Source of the DNA: Craterostigma plantagineum
Lineage: Eukaryota; Streptophyta; Magnoliopsida; Lamiales; Linderniaceae
Length of the DNA stretch: 64,000 bases
Assembly: GCA_027422505.1 (NCBI GenBank)
Contig: JAPQWV010001546.1
Location: 18,727-82,726 of the forward strand
Direction: 5' to 3'
Shown: positions 33,768 to 44,680 of the stretch, in pieces
How the letters are laid out: each line of letters begins with the position of its first letter
Position numbering within the stretch: the stretch's first letter is position 1
The notes under the pieces: model-generated
Databases searched by the model: none
What the model saw: the letters and a program-made list of their open reading frames with translations, nothing else
Told to the model about the DNA's origin: nothing
Made by a program: the position numbers and the translations under genes

Positions 33768-34325
33768 GGATTCGATTTATCATCGAGCTTCGATCTTTGT
33801 TCCTTCGGCACATGCATGAACGCCTTGCAGCCAAACATTCTCAAATGTGAATATGAGATGTCTCTACCGGTCCACACATTCTCTGGTATATCGAAATCCA
33901 ACGCCGATGAAGGCAGTCGGTTGATAAGATAGACTGCAGTGTTGACAGCTTCCCCCAAAATGACTTAGATAGATTAGCCATCTTGAGCATCGCTCGGACT
34001 CTCTCCATAATGGTTCGGTTCATTCTCTCCGCGACACCATTCTGTTGAGGATTGCCAGGAACTGTCTTCTCATGCCTTATGCCCTGTTTCGTGGAATAAT
34101 CTCTGAACTCCCGAGAGATGTATTGACCACCATTATCTGTGCGTAGACACTTTAGCGGCATTCCAGTTTCTCTTTCCACCATCGCATGCAACTTCTTAAA
34201 ATAATAGAACACCTGGTCCTTCGTCCGCAACAGATATACCCAGGTCTTGCGAGACGCATCATCAATGAAGGTAAGAAAATATTTACTACCTCCCAGAGAT
34301 TCGACTTCCATGGGTCCGCATACGT
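33680..34325 (-). pseudogene. Tnt1-like integrase core, frameshifted
   Basis: Two frames together give the integrase catalytic domain. 34,311-33,841 carries GGSKYFLTFIDDASRKTWVY, the second catalytic block CLRTDNGGQYISREF and the glutamate block GNPQQNGVAERMNRT. 33,958-33,680 carries AVNTAVYLINRLPSSALDF and GCKAFMHVPKEQRSKLDD. They are separated by a one-base insertion in a G-run at about 33,955. The first catalytic aspartate (DVCGP, about 34,325) lies just before the first frame because of another indel. Integrase inserts the cDNA; the 5-bp duplication seen at the element ends is its product. Confidence 0.9.
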
Positions 34326-35290
34326 CATACCAACTCTAACTTCTTCATTCGCCTGGTTAAATTCTTCGCGAATGAAACTCTATGTTGCTTCCCAAATAAA
34401 CAGTGATCGCAGGGGTTCAGCGCTTTCTCCTTGGCTACTGGTATGAGGGACTTTCTAGCCAATACATTCAACCCCTTCTCTCCTACGTGCGCCAGCCTTC
34501 TGTGCCACAAATTTGGAGAAGCATCATCTTCAAATGCGTTCAGTTGGTTAGCACATATCGTTGCGTGCATCTTGTACAGCGAGCAGCATAGCTTTCCTCT
34601 CGCTACCACCAACGATCCCTTGGTGAGTTTCCAGTTGCCATTTCCCATCTCGTTATGGTATCCTTCGTTGTCCAGCACCTTCACAGAAACCAAGTTGAGA
34701 CGCAGGTCTGGTATGTGTCGCACATCTTTCAGCCGTAATGTGCACCCTACGCTCGTCTGGATACAGATATCACCTATCCCCACTATTTTAGAAACACTTT
34801 GGTTACCCATCTTGGTAGTACCAAAGTTTCCCGCCTTATACGTGGAGAAGTATTCACGCCTTGGAACACAATGGTAGGAGGCACCAGAGTCCACTACCCA
34901 TTCGGTGCTTGCATCCGCAACATGACAGCAGTCTGCTTCATTCACCAGAGTAACCTCTCCACCATCATTGGAAGCGATTGCAGACGTGTTCTTGTCATCA
35001 TCTTGTTTCTGCTTATTGTTGAGAAGTCTACAGTTTCTTTGTAAGTGGCCAATTTTTCCACAATGGTAGCACTTCCTCATCTCCCTAGACTTGGATCTAT
35101 CTTTCGACTTGTCGTATCCTTTTGGTCCTCTACTCTTACTTCGACCCCTAGTCTCCATGACAAGGGCCTGATTTCCCGTACTGGTACTGGCAGCATCCTT
35201 CCTTCGTGTCTCTTCATTGTAGAGTCTATGTTTCACCATCTCCATCGTGACTTTACCACTTGGTGCGGAGTTAGTGAGCGATACCACCAA
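34325..35290 (-). pseudogene. Tnt1-like gag C-terminus, zinc knuckle, protease and pre-integrase
   Basis: A 321-codon frame continuing gag after one in-frame TGA (35,315-35,317). It holds a basic RGRSKSRGPKGYDKSKDRSK segment, the zinc knuckle CYHCGKIGHLQRNC (CX2CX4HX4C, intact), the protease active site VVDSGASYH, and the pre-integrase domain with NLWHRRLAHVGEKGLNVLAR and CDHCLFGKQHRVSF. It ends at the frame break before the integrase core. Gag packages RNA, and protease cleaves the polyprotein. Confidence 0.92.
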
Positions 35291-35314
35291 CGTATCCCAG
35301 CTATCAGGTAGAGA

Positions 35315-35779
35315 TCACAATAGTAGACATGCTTGTAGCTCATCATCAAGGAATAGACCGGCACTTGTGAGTTGAGTTACCAGTCCTTCGAAGTCGTTCA
35401 GATGTTCAGCAACTGATCGTCCCTCGTTCAGCTTCACATTCATGAGTTTCCGCATCATGAATACATTTCTCAGCGCATTTGTCACCTCGTACATACCCTC
35501 CAATTTCGTCCAGAGTTTGTAGGGGTCTGTCTCATTTCGGACGTGGTTGTAGAGGCTAATATCCACCCATTGGCGGATCACAGCTAGCGTCTTTCTTTGC
35601 AATTTCTTCCTTAGGTCAGCATTCCCACCTTCAGGCATCTTGCCTTTATTTTCGATTGGTTCATGGAGGTCTTTGCAATAAAGATAATCCTCCATCCTTG
35701 ATTTCCATATGGAGTAATTCGTTACTATTAGCTTGATCATTCCTCCGTCGTTCTCCATGGCCGTCAAAATTACCAGCAA
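35315..35779 (-). pseudogene. Tnt1-like gag, N-terminal part
   Basis: 155-codon frame. The likely start is the second methionine (MENDGG..., 35,758) rather than 35,779, as the first seven residues have no counterpart in copia gag. It contains NYSIWKSRMEDYLYCKDLHE, YNHVRNETDPYKLWTKLEGM and the LMNVKLNEGRSVAEHLNDFE block of the UBN2-type copia gag. It is broken by a single in-frame TGA, after which the frame resumes (LPDSWDTLVVSLTNS), so one point mutation separates the two gag halves. Confidence 0.9.
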
Positions 35780-35852
35780 CCTACTAGTACCTTTTCTGAT
35801 GTGGAAGATTAGTCAAAGCTGCAACCACAGAGCATACTCAGAATACTATCAG

Positions 35853-35864
35853 GCTCTGATACCA
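35853..35864 (-). promoter_or_regulatory. Primer binding site of the Tnt1-like element
   Basis: Minus strand TGGTATCAGAGC, a perfect complement of the initiator methionine tRNA end, two bases from the LTR. Confidence 0.95.
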
Positions 35865-35866
35865 CT

Positions 35867-36514
35867 TGTTGGGAATGGTGGTGGGCCCCGCGGTGGTCAG
35901 TGGGCTCCGCAGCGAAACAGGTCCCGATTTGGCTCGGTACGACAATCGGGAGAAGTGGGGACCCACGGGGTAAATTTGGTGGGACCCGCACAGTAACTAC
36001 CACTGTAAAAATAAAATTACCGTAAGGTAAGAAAGAACACTAGAACTTTAACGTAGAAAACCCTCTGTTAACGAAGAGGAAAAAAACCACGGCCGAGTCG
36101 GCAAAATCTTCAGTATAGTAAAAATTACAACCCTCGGATTTTTACTATCTCACTTTTACCACTCGTGTTTTACCTCACACCTCTCTGTGGATGTGGAACC
36201 CTATCAGTTTCTACCTGAACTGATAACCTCACAATTCACTCGAACTACTTCTCTCTATTTAGTAAAACTCGAATGAGCTTGTGATGATAATAACTGAAGA
36301 ATCCTCAGCCTATTTATAGATGTCTTCAGCTCTTCTGGACCACTCGAAACGGGTGGCCAGGAATGCGCCGCGTCGCCCTTCAACATCAGCCGTTCATTAT
36401 TTTATTATATATATAAAATAATATTATAATATAATATAATAATATTATTTATTTTTTTCTTTTCAATTTTGATGGGCGTTCTTCTTTGGCGGGCTACAGG
36501 TGGCTGGACCAACA
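35867..36514 (-). repeat. 5' LTR of the Tnt1-like element
   Basis: 648 bp. It matches the left LTR except for scattered substitutions and small indels, such as an extra AGGT near 36,500. Confidence 0.92.
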
Positions 36515-36548
36515 ATATTAGCATGTTCATAAAATTCTGGGTATTACA

Positions 36549-37500
36549 CTGATTGCCAATATTCGGTCTAAAACAACCTCGATCTAAAAATACTATAGGA
36601 AGGCGATGAGGTGTACGACGCGTATAATAGATCAAGGTTTATGCGACGATTTATTTTATATCATAAATGATTTTTTCTAGCTTACATGAATATTCTTGGC
36701 TATACCGTGAAGGGCAAGAAAGCATATTCAATCTATGTATATAATGTGGATAACCAATAATCTGCAGAAAACACATCTAAATTGCCCACCATAATTTCAT
36801 GTCACATGCGCATGAATATCGAACAAATAAAAAGTTGCAACCACTAATTAAAGTGAAGAGCGTGACTTCCAAGGCTACATATATGTTGAGAGGTAAAGAA
36901 AGAAGTGACATCATCGCAAATATCAATTCTTAGTTCGGAAGAAGTGCTAACCATCAAAATATGATGTCAGGAAAAGCTGTCAATATTTTGGGAGCTCACA
37001 TATTGGGACGACCTCGACGTGCGTGCGTCAATTGTGATCCACATAGAGAAAAATGCGTGGGACATTATCATGGGAACTCTTGTAATATGTCTAATAAGAC
37101 AAAAGATAAACTTCATGGAAATAAGCTTTCTTTTTTCTATCGGCTTGTTAACATGTTGAGAAGTTAAACATTTGCGAATGCCTTAATGATATTTAAGTGT
37201 CCCTTGGAGTGCTAATAACATAAAGAAATATGTCTCGTTAAAGGACCTAATGTAGTGGGATACTAATATTAGAACTGTATCAATGATGCACAAATTATTA
37301 TGAATCGTGATTCGTGGTATGTATAATGCTATAAAGCTGTTCATCGGTGATTTTTGAAACTCTATGAAATATGGAGTATTGATCATCCTGTGCTAGACGA
37401 GGTACAAGTCGATGTCGTGATTACATTGTGTTACAAATATTTTTTCCGCCATCTTTTTTCGATGTCAAGGTATATCCCGTGCATTTAGTGCGAAAAATCA
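36549..37500. other. Unassigned stretch
   Basis: AT-rich, with no family recognised. A short frame at 36,961-37,167 contains several cysteines (CVNCDPHREKC) but has no other support. Confidence 0.35.
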
Positions 37501-37509
37501 ATGTGGTTC

Positions 37510-37890
37510 ACACAAGTAGAAAATGATACATAGGCCACGGAACTATGGGCGACGGTTTCTCAAACACCGTCGCGCATAATAGACGCGGTGGCATACACTA
37601 ATTTTTTTTTTTAAGTTTCGCTAGTTTTAGGCGGCAGTTTCTAAATCGAAACCATCGCCTATGTTATTGACATATTATGGGCGATGGTCTTTACTAAAAA
37701 ATCGTCGCCCAATACCTAAGGTTTTTCTAAAAATTAATTTTTTTTAACCTGGGCGACGGTCTGGTCAAAACCAAAAATCCGTCGCCCCTTATTTTAATTT
37801 TTTAAAAATGTTAAATTTTTTCTACTTTGGGCGACGATTTCTGACAGAAAAACCGTCACCCATGTCGAGTAACGTATGGGCGACGGTTAG
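37510..37890. repeat. CACTA-like subterminal repeats
   Basis: At least seven copies of GGGCGACGGT or its complement ACCGTCGCCC, in both orientations and often as facing pairs, in about 350 bp. A degenerate CACAAGTAGAAAATGATAC at about 37,514 resembles a CACTA-superfamily terminus. No second terminus, 3-bp duplication or transposase was found, so this is a fragment at best. Confidence 0.5.
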
Positions 37891-37895
37891 GCATG

Positions 37896-38553
37896 TAGAA
37901 TACCATTTGTAATTGTGCTTTGATCTTATTAGCTGTATTCGTAGATTGGGGCTTTTATTGTAATTGTCCTTAGTTTAGGACTTAGCTTGTTATTTATACC
38001 AAGTATGTTTGGTATAAATACTTGTACAAACATTGAGCTTAATAGAGATTTTTAGTCAATTGATCCGAAAGGCTTGCAAATCCCATTCTAGACAGAGAAA
38101 ATCAGAAAACATTCTCTCACTACCCGAATTCTCTCTCGAAGCTCTCAACGAAGGTTTTTGATCGAAATTTTATTCTCTATAATTCTAATCGATTTTCTTA
38201 GATCCAAATTTATCAATTAATTGATCCTAGACTTGAATCCTAAGGAAATCGATTATAATTATAAAGAATCGAATTTCGATCAAAAACCTTCATTGAGAGC
38301 TTCGAGAGAGAATTCGTGTAGTGAGAGAATGTTTTCTGATTTTTTCTCTCTAGAATGGGATTTGCAAGAGAGAATTCGTGTAGTGAGAGAATGTTTTATG
38401 ATTTTCTCTCTCTAGAATGGGATTTGCAAGCCTTTCGGATCAATTGACTAAAAATCTATATTAAGCTAATGTGCAAGATCGACTTGGTGAGTGGACAATT
38501 ACTGTCCTCTACGAAGACTAATAAGTAAAGCACAATTACAATGGTTCTACATT
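37896..38553. repeat. Large imperfect inverted repeat (about 330-bp arms)
   Basis: The left arm begins GTAGAATACCATTTGTAATTG and the right arm ends CAATTACAATGGTTCTAC. Inner arms share GTCAATTGATCCGAAAGGC and CGATCAAAAACCTTC in inverse. The spacer is only about 30-40 bp (near 38,205-38,235). The right arm holds an extra partial duplication of about 58 bp around 38,310-38,425 (AGAGAATTCGTGTAGTGAGA twice). Confidence 0.85.
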
Positions 38554-39690
38554 CCTTGTGCTGATGCCTTTCCGAGATCTGTCCTCGTGGGCAAAGTGTG
38601 CGCAAGAGCGATGCTCGAAGTCCAATGTTGTTCCGTAGCTCCATCGTCGATGTCCTAGAAGTTCCATCAGAAGCGTTGTTCTTTTTATGAAGCTTCAGCA
38701 TCGTCTCTCTGATCAAGCTCTATGTTCTTCCTGATAACCTTGAGCGACAGAATCTCAGTCTTTAGATCTAACCTAGTCTTTTGCAATCGATGTGGTAGGT
38801 GATGCTCAAGACTGATGTGCACGTGATTGTTGGGAAGCCCATTCGATCTCAGGTCCTTTGTAGCGGAGCGGTCATGTTAACCTTCTTTATATGCTCTCCA
38901 GAGCCATCTGAAGGGTGTGCGCGAAGTACTTGACTTGGTGCACCATGAACTGGTAGAGTCCATCGAGTCCTTCTTTCTTAATGAAGCATTGAGGAACCTT
39001 GTACTTCTCTACGTATAGCTGGTAGAGATGGTACACCTCCTGACAGGGAGGTACGGTAGGTCGCTCTCGCTTAGTTCATCTCGAGTTCTGTCTACTCGCT
39101 CGATGGCGTAATATGGTGTTGAAAGACCTCCTTTAGTACAGAAGACGCTTAGTAGCTGACATATGGGGGATAGACTCTTGTAATGGCTCTCTGCTTGTCC
39201 TTTAGACATCCCCAGCCTCACATCTGGTCCAAGATGGGTTAGCATCCAGAGATAGGTCATTCTCTTTTGCTGATCCGAGTGAGAGATTCCTCTGAGCTCG
39301 AACTCGTTCAACTTCTTGACTTTGTCCAGTGGCCTCCATATATGTTCTCGAACTTCTTCAAGGAAAGGGAATTTCGATTCTGATATTTTCTCACGGCATG
39401 TCAATTCGAATGATCCCTGGCATTTGTCTTGTAGGGGAATCCGCTAGTTGAGAAATCAGCTCTGGAAGCCCTTGGGGAATCTGTTCATGGTCTTCTCCTT
39501 CCTGAAGTTCTTCGTCTTCTAACAGAAACTAAGTCGACCGAAGCTTGTTGCAAGAAGTGTCGAACGTCCTTGACTCGTTGTCTTTGATGCTCGTCGGGCA
39601 TAGAATTGGTCATCCATTGTCCTTCGAATACATATTGTCGAGGAACTCGTGTGGGTTGACACCATGTCCAGATGGTCCTGATTAGGGTTT
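38554..39690 (-). other. Unrecognised region with one longer reading frame
   Basis: Composition is more even than in the flanking LTRs, and the minus strand has a 131-codon frame (39,404-39,009). The 455 bp before it (38,554-39,008) and the 285 bp after it hold only short frames. The right end is replaced by gypsy LTR sequence at about 39,690. Confidence 0.4.
39009..39404 (-). CDS. Hypothetical protein fragment, family unknown
   Basis: 131 codons beginning MTCREKISESKFPFLEEVRE. It has no low-complexity stretch and a balanced amino-acid composition, including KRMTYLWMLTHLGPDVRLGM and a CQLLSVFCTKGG segment, which looks like real protein rather than noise. Translation downstream in other frames gives plausible continuations (VEKYKVPQCFIKKEGLDGLY and onward, about 39,020-38,930), suggesting a longer, frameshifted gene. 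I see no catalytic motif, zinc finger, signal peptide or membrane segment. Its position beside CACTA-like repeats and an inverted repeat would fit a transposon gene or a captured host gene, but that is inference. Confidence 0.35.
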   Translation of the reverse strand: MTCREKISESKFPFLEEVREHIWRPLDKVKKLNEFELRGISHSDQQKRMTYLWMLTHLGPDVRLGMSKGQAESHYKSLSPICQLLSVFCTKGGLSTPYYAIERVDRTRDELSESDLPYLPVRRCTISTSYT

Positions 39691-41581
39691 GTTAGTCTAG
39701 TTATAATTTCACGAAATTGGCTTAATTTGAAAACCCTAGTTTTAACTTATATTTCGGAACCCCAAAATTCTAAACTTTGATTTAAAAAAGTATCATTTTG
39801 GAATTTACAAGAACTTTGAATTATAGGGTAATTTAAATCTCGACATAGTATATACTAAATAAATCTCGAAATTTAATCTCGACATTGCATTATTAGTGGA
39901 TCTCGACATGGATAATTCTCGAGCTTGAGTTAGCATAGATCTCGATATTCATATATAAGAGTTTGATATTTAATCAGTATATAAAGATCTAGAGCTTTGT
40001 ACTAAACAATATGTATAATTTCGATATAAGATTTCGATATGTTTCCAAAATAAATCTCGACATCAACTCGTGATCTCATACACATTTCGTGGCATGTTCC
40101 GACATTACACACAACAATATTAGTTACATTGGATCTCGAGTTTAACTTGAAATGAAATTCTATTCAACATAAATCTCGAGTTGATCTCGAGATCTTACAA
40201 AATTTGAGGTTAATATTAATGTTAGATTTCGACATGAGTCTTGGGTCTTATTTCGAGATTTATAATCTGAAAAGTCCTATCACTATCTAAGTTTCGATCA
40301 AACCCCTATTTCTTCAAGAACAGTATGAACATTGTTAAACCCTAAATATTGTAAACTGTCGAAATATTATTTTTAGTTGACCTTAAATCCTAAGAACATA
40401 ATCTTTAACTTTGAAAGTCACTAAACCTTCGACGAACATCACATTTTTCTCGAAAACATTTCTTGAATTTATCATACTAGCTTCAACTTAATTTAACCCT
40501 AAATTCGAAACTTGTATCTAGTCTGGGAAACTACTAATTTCGTGCTTACCAACTATTAAAGCATACTGTTTTAATTAAATGGACAAACACTACGGTAAAG
40601 AAGTTATACCTATTTCCAGCTTAACGGTGTGCTCGAGATGTTCCTTGAATTCTTCCTCTTTTCCTTTTGCTTAGATCTTCGAGAACTTAGTTAAACGAGG
40701 GGTTCTTTCGTTCTCCTTTATCTTTTGATTCATGTTCAACTAAATAATTGACGTCAACTTATTGTAATTTTATCCTAACTTATGTATTATAATAATATTA
40801 GCTAAAGTTTCCTTTTGTGCTAAGGTATAGAGATAACTAGGCTCCCCAAGTGATAATTCTATTAATATAATAATTCCTTAAAAGCTTAATATTTCGAGCC
40901 TATATTTATACAATCCTACATTTAAATTTTTCTAAAGTTTCTCTCAAGACTCAACATTTACCTTCCAAGTCATAGATCATATAGAATATGATAACATATA
41001 GCATATAGTCATTTAAGCACATATGGAAATTAAAAATTACGTAGGCATATATATACGACCGCAATACTTATATCATGTAATATGTTATTCACATAACACA
41101 CAAGTCACGTAAAGCATTAAAAATATTAATACTTTTGTTCCCCAATTTATCCTTACTAACCATTATTTAATACTTGGTTTCTATCAATCGATACTACTTA
41201 CTTAGGGTTTATCGAAGTCTTCTCATTACTATACACCAATTTAAATTAAGTTCATATCATGATCGAAGCTAGTCATTGTTATTTTTCATATTCATTGAGT
41301 CTTTTCTAACACCTGAATTATGCATGAACCTCCTCTAAATTTCATAAATCCTTTTTTCATCATACAAATCACTAGTTACGTAACACACATAGAAGTCTAA
41401 AATATATGTCAAGTAAAGCATCCAAAATATTAGCATGTATTTCACAAAATAATTACGTATTAAAATCAATTCTCCCATAGTCTTAATATTTTTATCTAAT
41501 TAATCCAACAAGGTTTCTAATTGAATATCCTCCACCACAAATTTATTGTAAATCCCGTAAATAAATTTTACGGGTATTACA
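39690..41581 (-). repeat. 3' LTR of the pol-less gypsy element, truncated
   Basis: Matches 45,262-47,207 nearly base for base. It lacks the counterpart of 43,862-45,262, including the micro-exon and minisatellite, which was replaced by the region ending at 39,690. Confidence 0.88.
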
Positions 41582-42075
41582 TCCCCCCCCTTAAAAGAAT
41601 TTCGCCCCCGAAATTCCGTTGGTTGGAACAATTCAGGGTAACGATTGGTAGGGAGTTGAACAGGCTTGGTTGGGTGACAGAAATTCACCTTAGGAAGTTA
41701 TCAAGGAATCTCGAAAATTTTCGAGGATCTAAAGGAATAGGATCCTAATGAAGTCGATATGAAGATCATTCAAGTTAGTTGAACCTGCGTTGTCTTGAAG
41801 AGCTATCGAGAATAACTAAAATTGTAACTTAGGTAGAGGTCAAAAATTGTTAACGTCCATCACACTTCCGCTGCGCCACTCTAATAGTTGAACGAACATG
41901 TTTTCTCAGGATGATCAAAAGATTGGGGTATAGGATTATACCCCGAATATTATTGGGTCTTAGGTTTCAGGAATTCAGGTACGGTTTCCTATTTCGAACG
42001 CCTATCTACTACGATCATGATTCAGGTCGACCCTTGAACTGGTATCAACCAAATCGGCTAAAAGAATTCCCGAGT

Positions 42076-42539
42076 TGTGACGCCCGGGCCGAAGAGGGCG
42101 GGGAGTGATCGCCGGTGCCAGGGTGCACGGACAATGAGCGGCTCCTGGCAGGCTTCTAGGCGAATGGGTACATGAACGAACCGATCCAACACCAGAAAGA
42201 GAGGGGATCCTGAGACTGACAATGTATGGGCGTGTCAGGCTAAGAATCGTATAAAAGACTTGATAGTACTACTCATATCACCAAGGTCGACCTACCTTTT
42301 CGGGAGTCCATCTATAGAAACTCCGAAGTTAAGCGTGCTTGACTTGGGGCAATCTAGGGATGGGTGACCCCCTGGGAAGTTTCTCAGGGTGCGTGTGAGC
42401 GAGTGCACGAAGCACGCTAAAAGGTTAAATGGTGGTACAGCGGGGCCAGACTATCAGTCGGAGTGTGGTGAGCCCAACCCCATTAGTCTCGGTAGGGACC
42501 GAAGCTATAGTGACACCCGGTATGGGACGGGTTGTTACC
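42076..42539 (+). mobile_element. Cassandra-type TRIM solo LTR carrying 5S rRNA-like sequence
   Basis: 464 bp from TGTGACGCCCGGGCC to GGACGGGTTGTTACC, flanked by the perfect 5-bp duplication CGAGT (42,071-42,075 and 42,540-42,544). The terminal base has mutated from CA to CC. Only one LTR and no internal region are present, so it is a solo LTR. Cassandra elements are known for 5S promoter sequence in their LTRs, and the 5S-like core here fits that. It is inserted in the remaining internal region of the pol-less gypsy element. Confidence 0.82.
42300..42400 (+). ncRNA. 5S rRNA-like segment within the TRIM LTR
   Basis: Carries counterparts of the three internal Pol III promoter elements of 5S genes: box A AAGTTAAGCGTGCTTG (42,326-42,341), intermediate element GATGGG (42,359-42,364) and box C GACCCCCTGGGAAGTTTC (42,366-42,383). 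The outer stem parts of 5S rRNA are not conserved and no terminating T-run follows directly, so this is not a ribosomal gene. Transcription by Pol III is possible. Confidence 0.85.
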
Positions 42540-42599
42540 CGAGTCTTACCACATAAGTGGTTCACTAACATGCAAGTTGAGGCTTAGTCGATTAGAAGG

Positions 42600-43708
42600 G
42601 TACCTTCCGTCTCGGATGGATTGTTTTCGGCTTCTTCCGCCGTAAGCATGTATACCCGAGCGGGTACCTTCTGTGGTCTAGGCTGATTTGCTGCCTGGCT
42701 TCCCGATGCATTTTCCGGGCATGCTACAGAGTAGTGGCCTGTCTTGCAACATCTAAAGCAGGTGGCGTTTTGGGAGAAACAGACGCCTAGATGACGTCAT
42801 GCACATTTTGGACATGGAGGTACGTTTGGTTGGGGTCTCCCCTGATTCGTGTTAGTTTGTTAAGGCGGCTCAGGACGGTTTTGGAAATTGGGCTTCACAT
42901 TCTTAGGAACAAATGGTCTCTTCGGGTTATTTCCGCTCCCTTTGGGTCCTTGTTCGAACTTCCTTTTAATCTCCTGAGCTCGTACAATTCGGCTTTCAGC
43001 TTGTTCAGCCATCAAGGCTCGTTCCGCCATTTGGGAATAAGTAACCCCTTGGAATCCAGCCATGCCAACGTCGCGATAGAGTTCTGGCTTCAAGCCTTCC
43101 ATAAATCGCTCAATTTTCAGCGAGTCGGTGCTCACCATGTGGGTTGCGAATCGAGATAACTGTTCGAATTTCCTAATATACTCTGCCACCGTCATTGCTC
43201 CTTGGCGGAGATTGAAGATCGTTCATCCTCTGGGCACGGACAGGAGCAGTGAAATACTTATTTCGGAAAAGTTCTTTGAAATGTTCCCAGGTCATTGTCA
43301 AGGGATCTTCAAGAGTCAAGATTGTGTCCCACCAATGACCTGCGCTTCCCTTAATAGGTAGCTAGCGCACAAGACCTATTCTATTTCAGGGGTACGGCTA
43401 TGTTGGAACATTGTTTCTAGGGTTCGAAGCCAATCTTCAGCCGAAGTTGGGTCAAGAGCATCTTCGAAGGTTGGGGGGTTAAGTTTGCGAAATCTTTCCC
43501 CGACCATTTCGATTCTGTCAGCCTGAGGGGGTCCGTTGCTTGATTGCCCGCCAGCATTTTGTTGCTGGATCAGTTGCTGAATTTGGGCAGATTGTTGGCG
43601 GACTAGTTCCGCGAGGTGAAGGATAGTCGCATCCCGACTATCAGTAGAGGCTGCTGGTTCTTTACCTTTATCTGCACCCGCACTATTTTCATTTCTTGTT
43701 CTACCCAT
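42600..43708 (-). pseudogene. Gypsy gag with zinc knuckle, frameshifted
   Basis: Gag of a chromovirus-type gypsy element. ATG at 43,708 opens MGRTRNENSAGADKGKEPAA, a glutamine-rich segment, and FRKLNPPTFEDALDPTSAED followed by WLRTLETMF (the retrotransposon gag start). The frame breaks near 43,376. The middle contains LTMTWEHFKELFRNKYF, and 43,195-42,860 holds YIRKFEQLSRFATHMV, ERFMEGLKPELYRDV and a basic tail. The zinc knuckle (about 42,755-42,715) reads CFRCCKTGHYSVAC and is intact. About 120 bp later the frame ends where protease should begin. An acceptor-like GGTCTTAG|GAACG lies 20 nt before the ATG. Confidence 0.88.
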
Positions 43709-43729
43709 TGTTCTTCTATCCTAACGTTC

Positions 43730-43731
43730 CT
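43730..43731 (-). promoter_or_regulatory. Acceptor-like site before gag
   Basis: Minus TTTAATGGTCTTAG|GAACG. Paired with the donor after the micro-exon at 45,186, it would remove 1,456 nt including the primer binding site and place gag about 20 nt into a third exon. Confidence 0.4.
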
Positions 43732-43847
43732 AAGACCATTAAATCATGTAATACCAGAAATTCATAAAAACATAAAACTTATAAGCAAGGCCGCTTCCGT
43801 GCTTTTGAGTGTGTGTACATGGACAGTCTGCAGAACCTATATCCTAA

Positions 43848-43859
43848 GCTCTGATACCA
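43848..43859 (-). promoter_or_regulatory. Primer binding site of the pol-less gypsy element
   Basis: Minus TGGTATCAGAGC, perfect, two bases from the LTR end. Confidence 0.95.
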
Positions 43860-44680
43860 CCTGTGGCGCCCCGCCTTTCACCACTACTTTCTTAACTAGT
43901 TTACGCGACTAATATCCTAATAATTAAACAGATCGTATGAAATTTCGGATAAAATTTTTCCTTTTATAAAAAGGAATCATAACGGTCCCTACAAAATTAT
44001 CATGGGTCCTATTTACGTAGGAAAGCGCGCATGCGGGTCCAAATAAATCGATCTAATGGGTCTCCACGAGGTCGCATCCATGCACACACTTCCATCTCAA
44101 AAGCCCTCGGAAGCTTCAAAAGTGGCCTCGCCGTGAAAATGATCACGTACCGTGATCGCGGGGTCCTACAACACAAAAAAAACGTAGAATGAGCTTATAA
44201 AGCTCAGTAAGTGAAAACCATGCATGCAATGCACGTGACCTAAATAGCGAAGGCATTCGCGCCAATGCTATAGACTTCTCTCATCCTTCTCGTTCTTTTG
44301 ATTTCATGTTTGGGCCCCTTCGGCTTTCAATCTTACTATGCACCATATAGAGCTCAAACCCCTAAGGGTATAATTAAGTGGCAGTATACACACTGGGAGG
44401 CTAAACTAGAGTACTCCATTTGTGCTTATCCCTATGGTGCCTTTCAATCCCAATATGGTCCACACTGAGAGGCTACTAGTGCCTTTCAATCCCAATCCAT
44501 TCCCATTGAGAGGCTAAACCGGGCACACAAATTTTGTTTAACCCTAAGGCGCCTTTCCATCCCAATGCAGTCTGACACACGGGCGTCGGCTTACTAAGAG
44601 GTCGCCAACACGGTTCCCTCAGTGCCGCTCATACCCTCGAGTCGCATCCTCCAGGTTGCATCTCCCGCTACGGGGTATTT

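Larger units (their letters stand above)
31084..36514 (-). mobile_element. Tnt1-like (Tork-type) copia element, nearly complete, 5,431 bp
   Basis: Flanked by the perfect 5-bp duplication ATATT (31,079-31,083 and 36,515-36,519). It has two LTRs, a primer site, gag, protease, integrase, RT and RNase H in copia order on the minus strand, and a polypurine tract at 31,722-31,735 (minus AGGGGAGAAT). The LTRs are visibly about 95% alike over their first 120 bp, so it is moderately recent. Stops and frameshifts in gag and pol mean that this copy is dead. It sits inside gypsy LTR L4. Confidence 0.93.
28233..36548 (-). repeat. Gypsy solo LTR L4, split by a Tnt1-like copia element
   Basis: The left + strand end is TGTGGCGACCCTC and the right end CTGGGTATTACA, as in the other LTRs of this family. 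Removing the copia element and one copy of its 5-bp duplication leaves about 2,880 bp. Flanks GTGAT (28,228-28,232) and CTGAT (36,549-36,553) agree at four of five bases and may be a decayed target duplication. No internal gypsy sequence is attached, hence solo. A TATA box (minus CTATAAAAG) lies at 30,664-30,672, and a donor-like GGAG|GTATAA ends the leader at 30,518. Confidence 0.75.

Noticed and set aside
36961..37167. A cysteine-containing frame suggestive of a zinc finger
   Set aside because: Spacing of Cys and His fits no zinc-finger class, the frame is 68 codons and no homology is evident.
42300..42400. A 5S rRNA gene
   Set aside because: Only the internal promoter part resembles 5S. 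The ends are not conserved, and the segment sits in a TRIM LTR with a target duplication.
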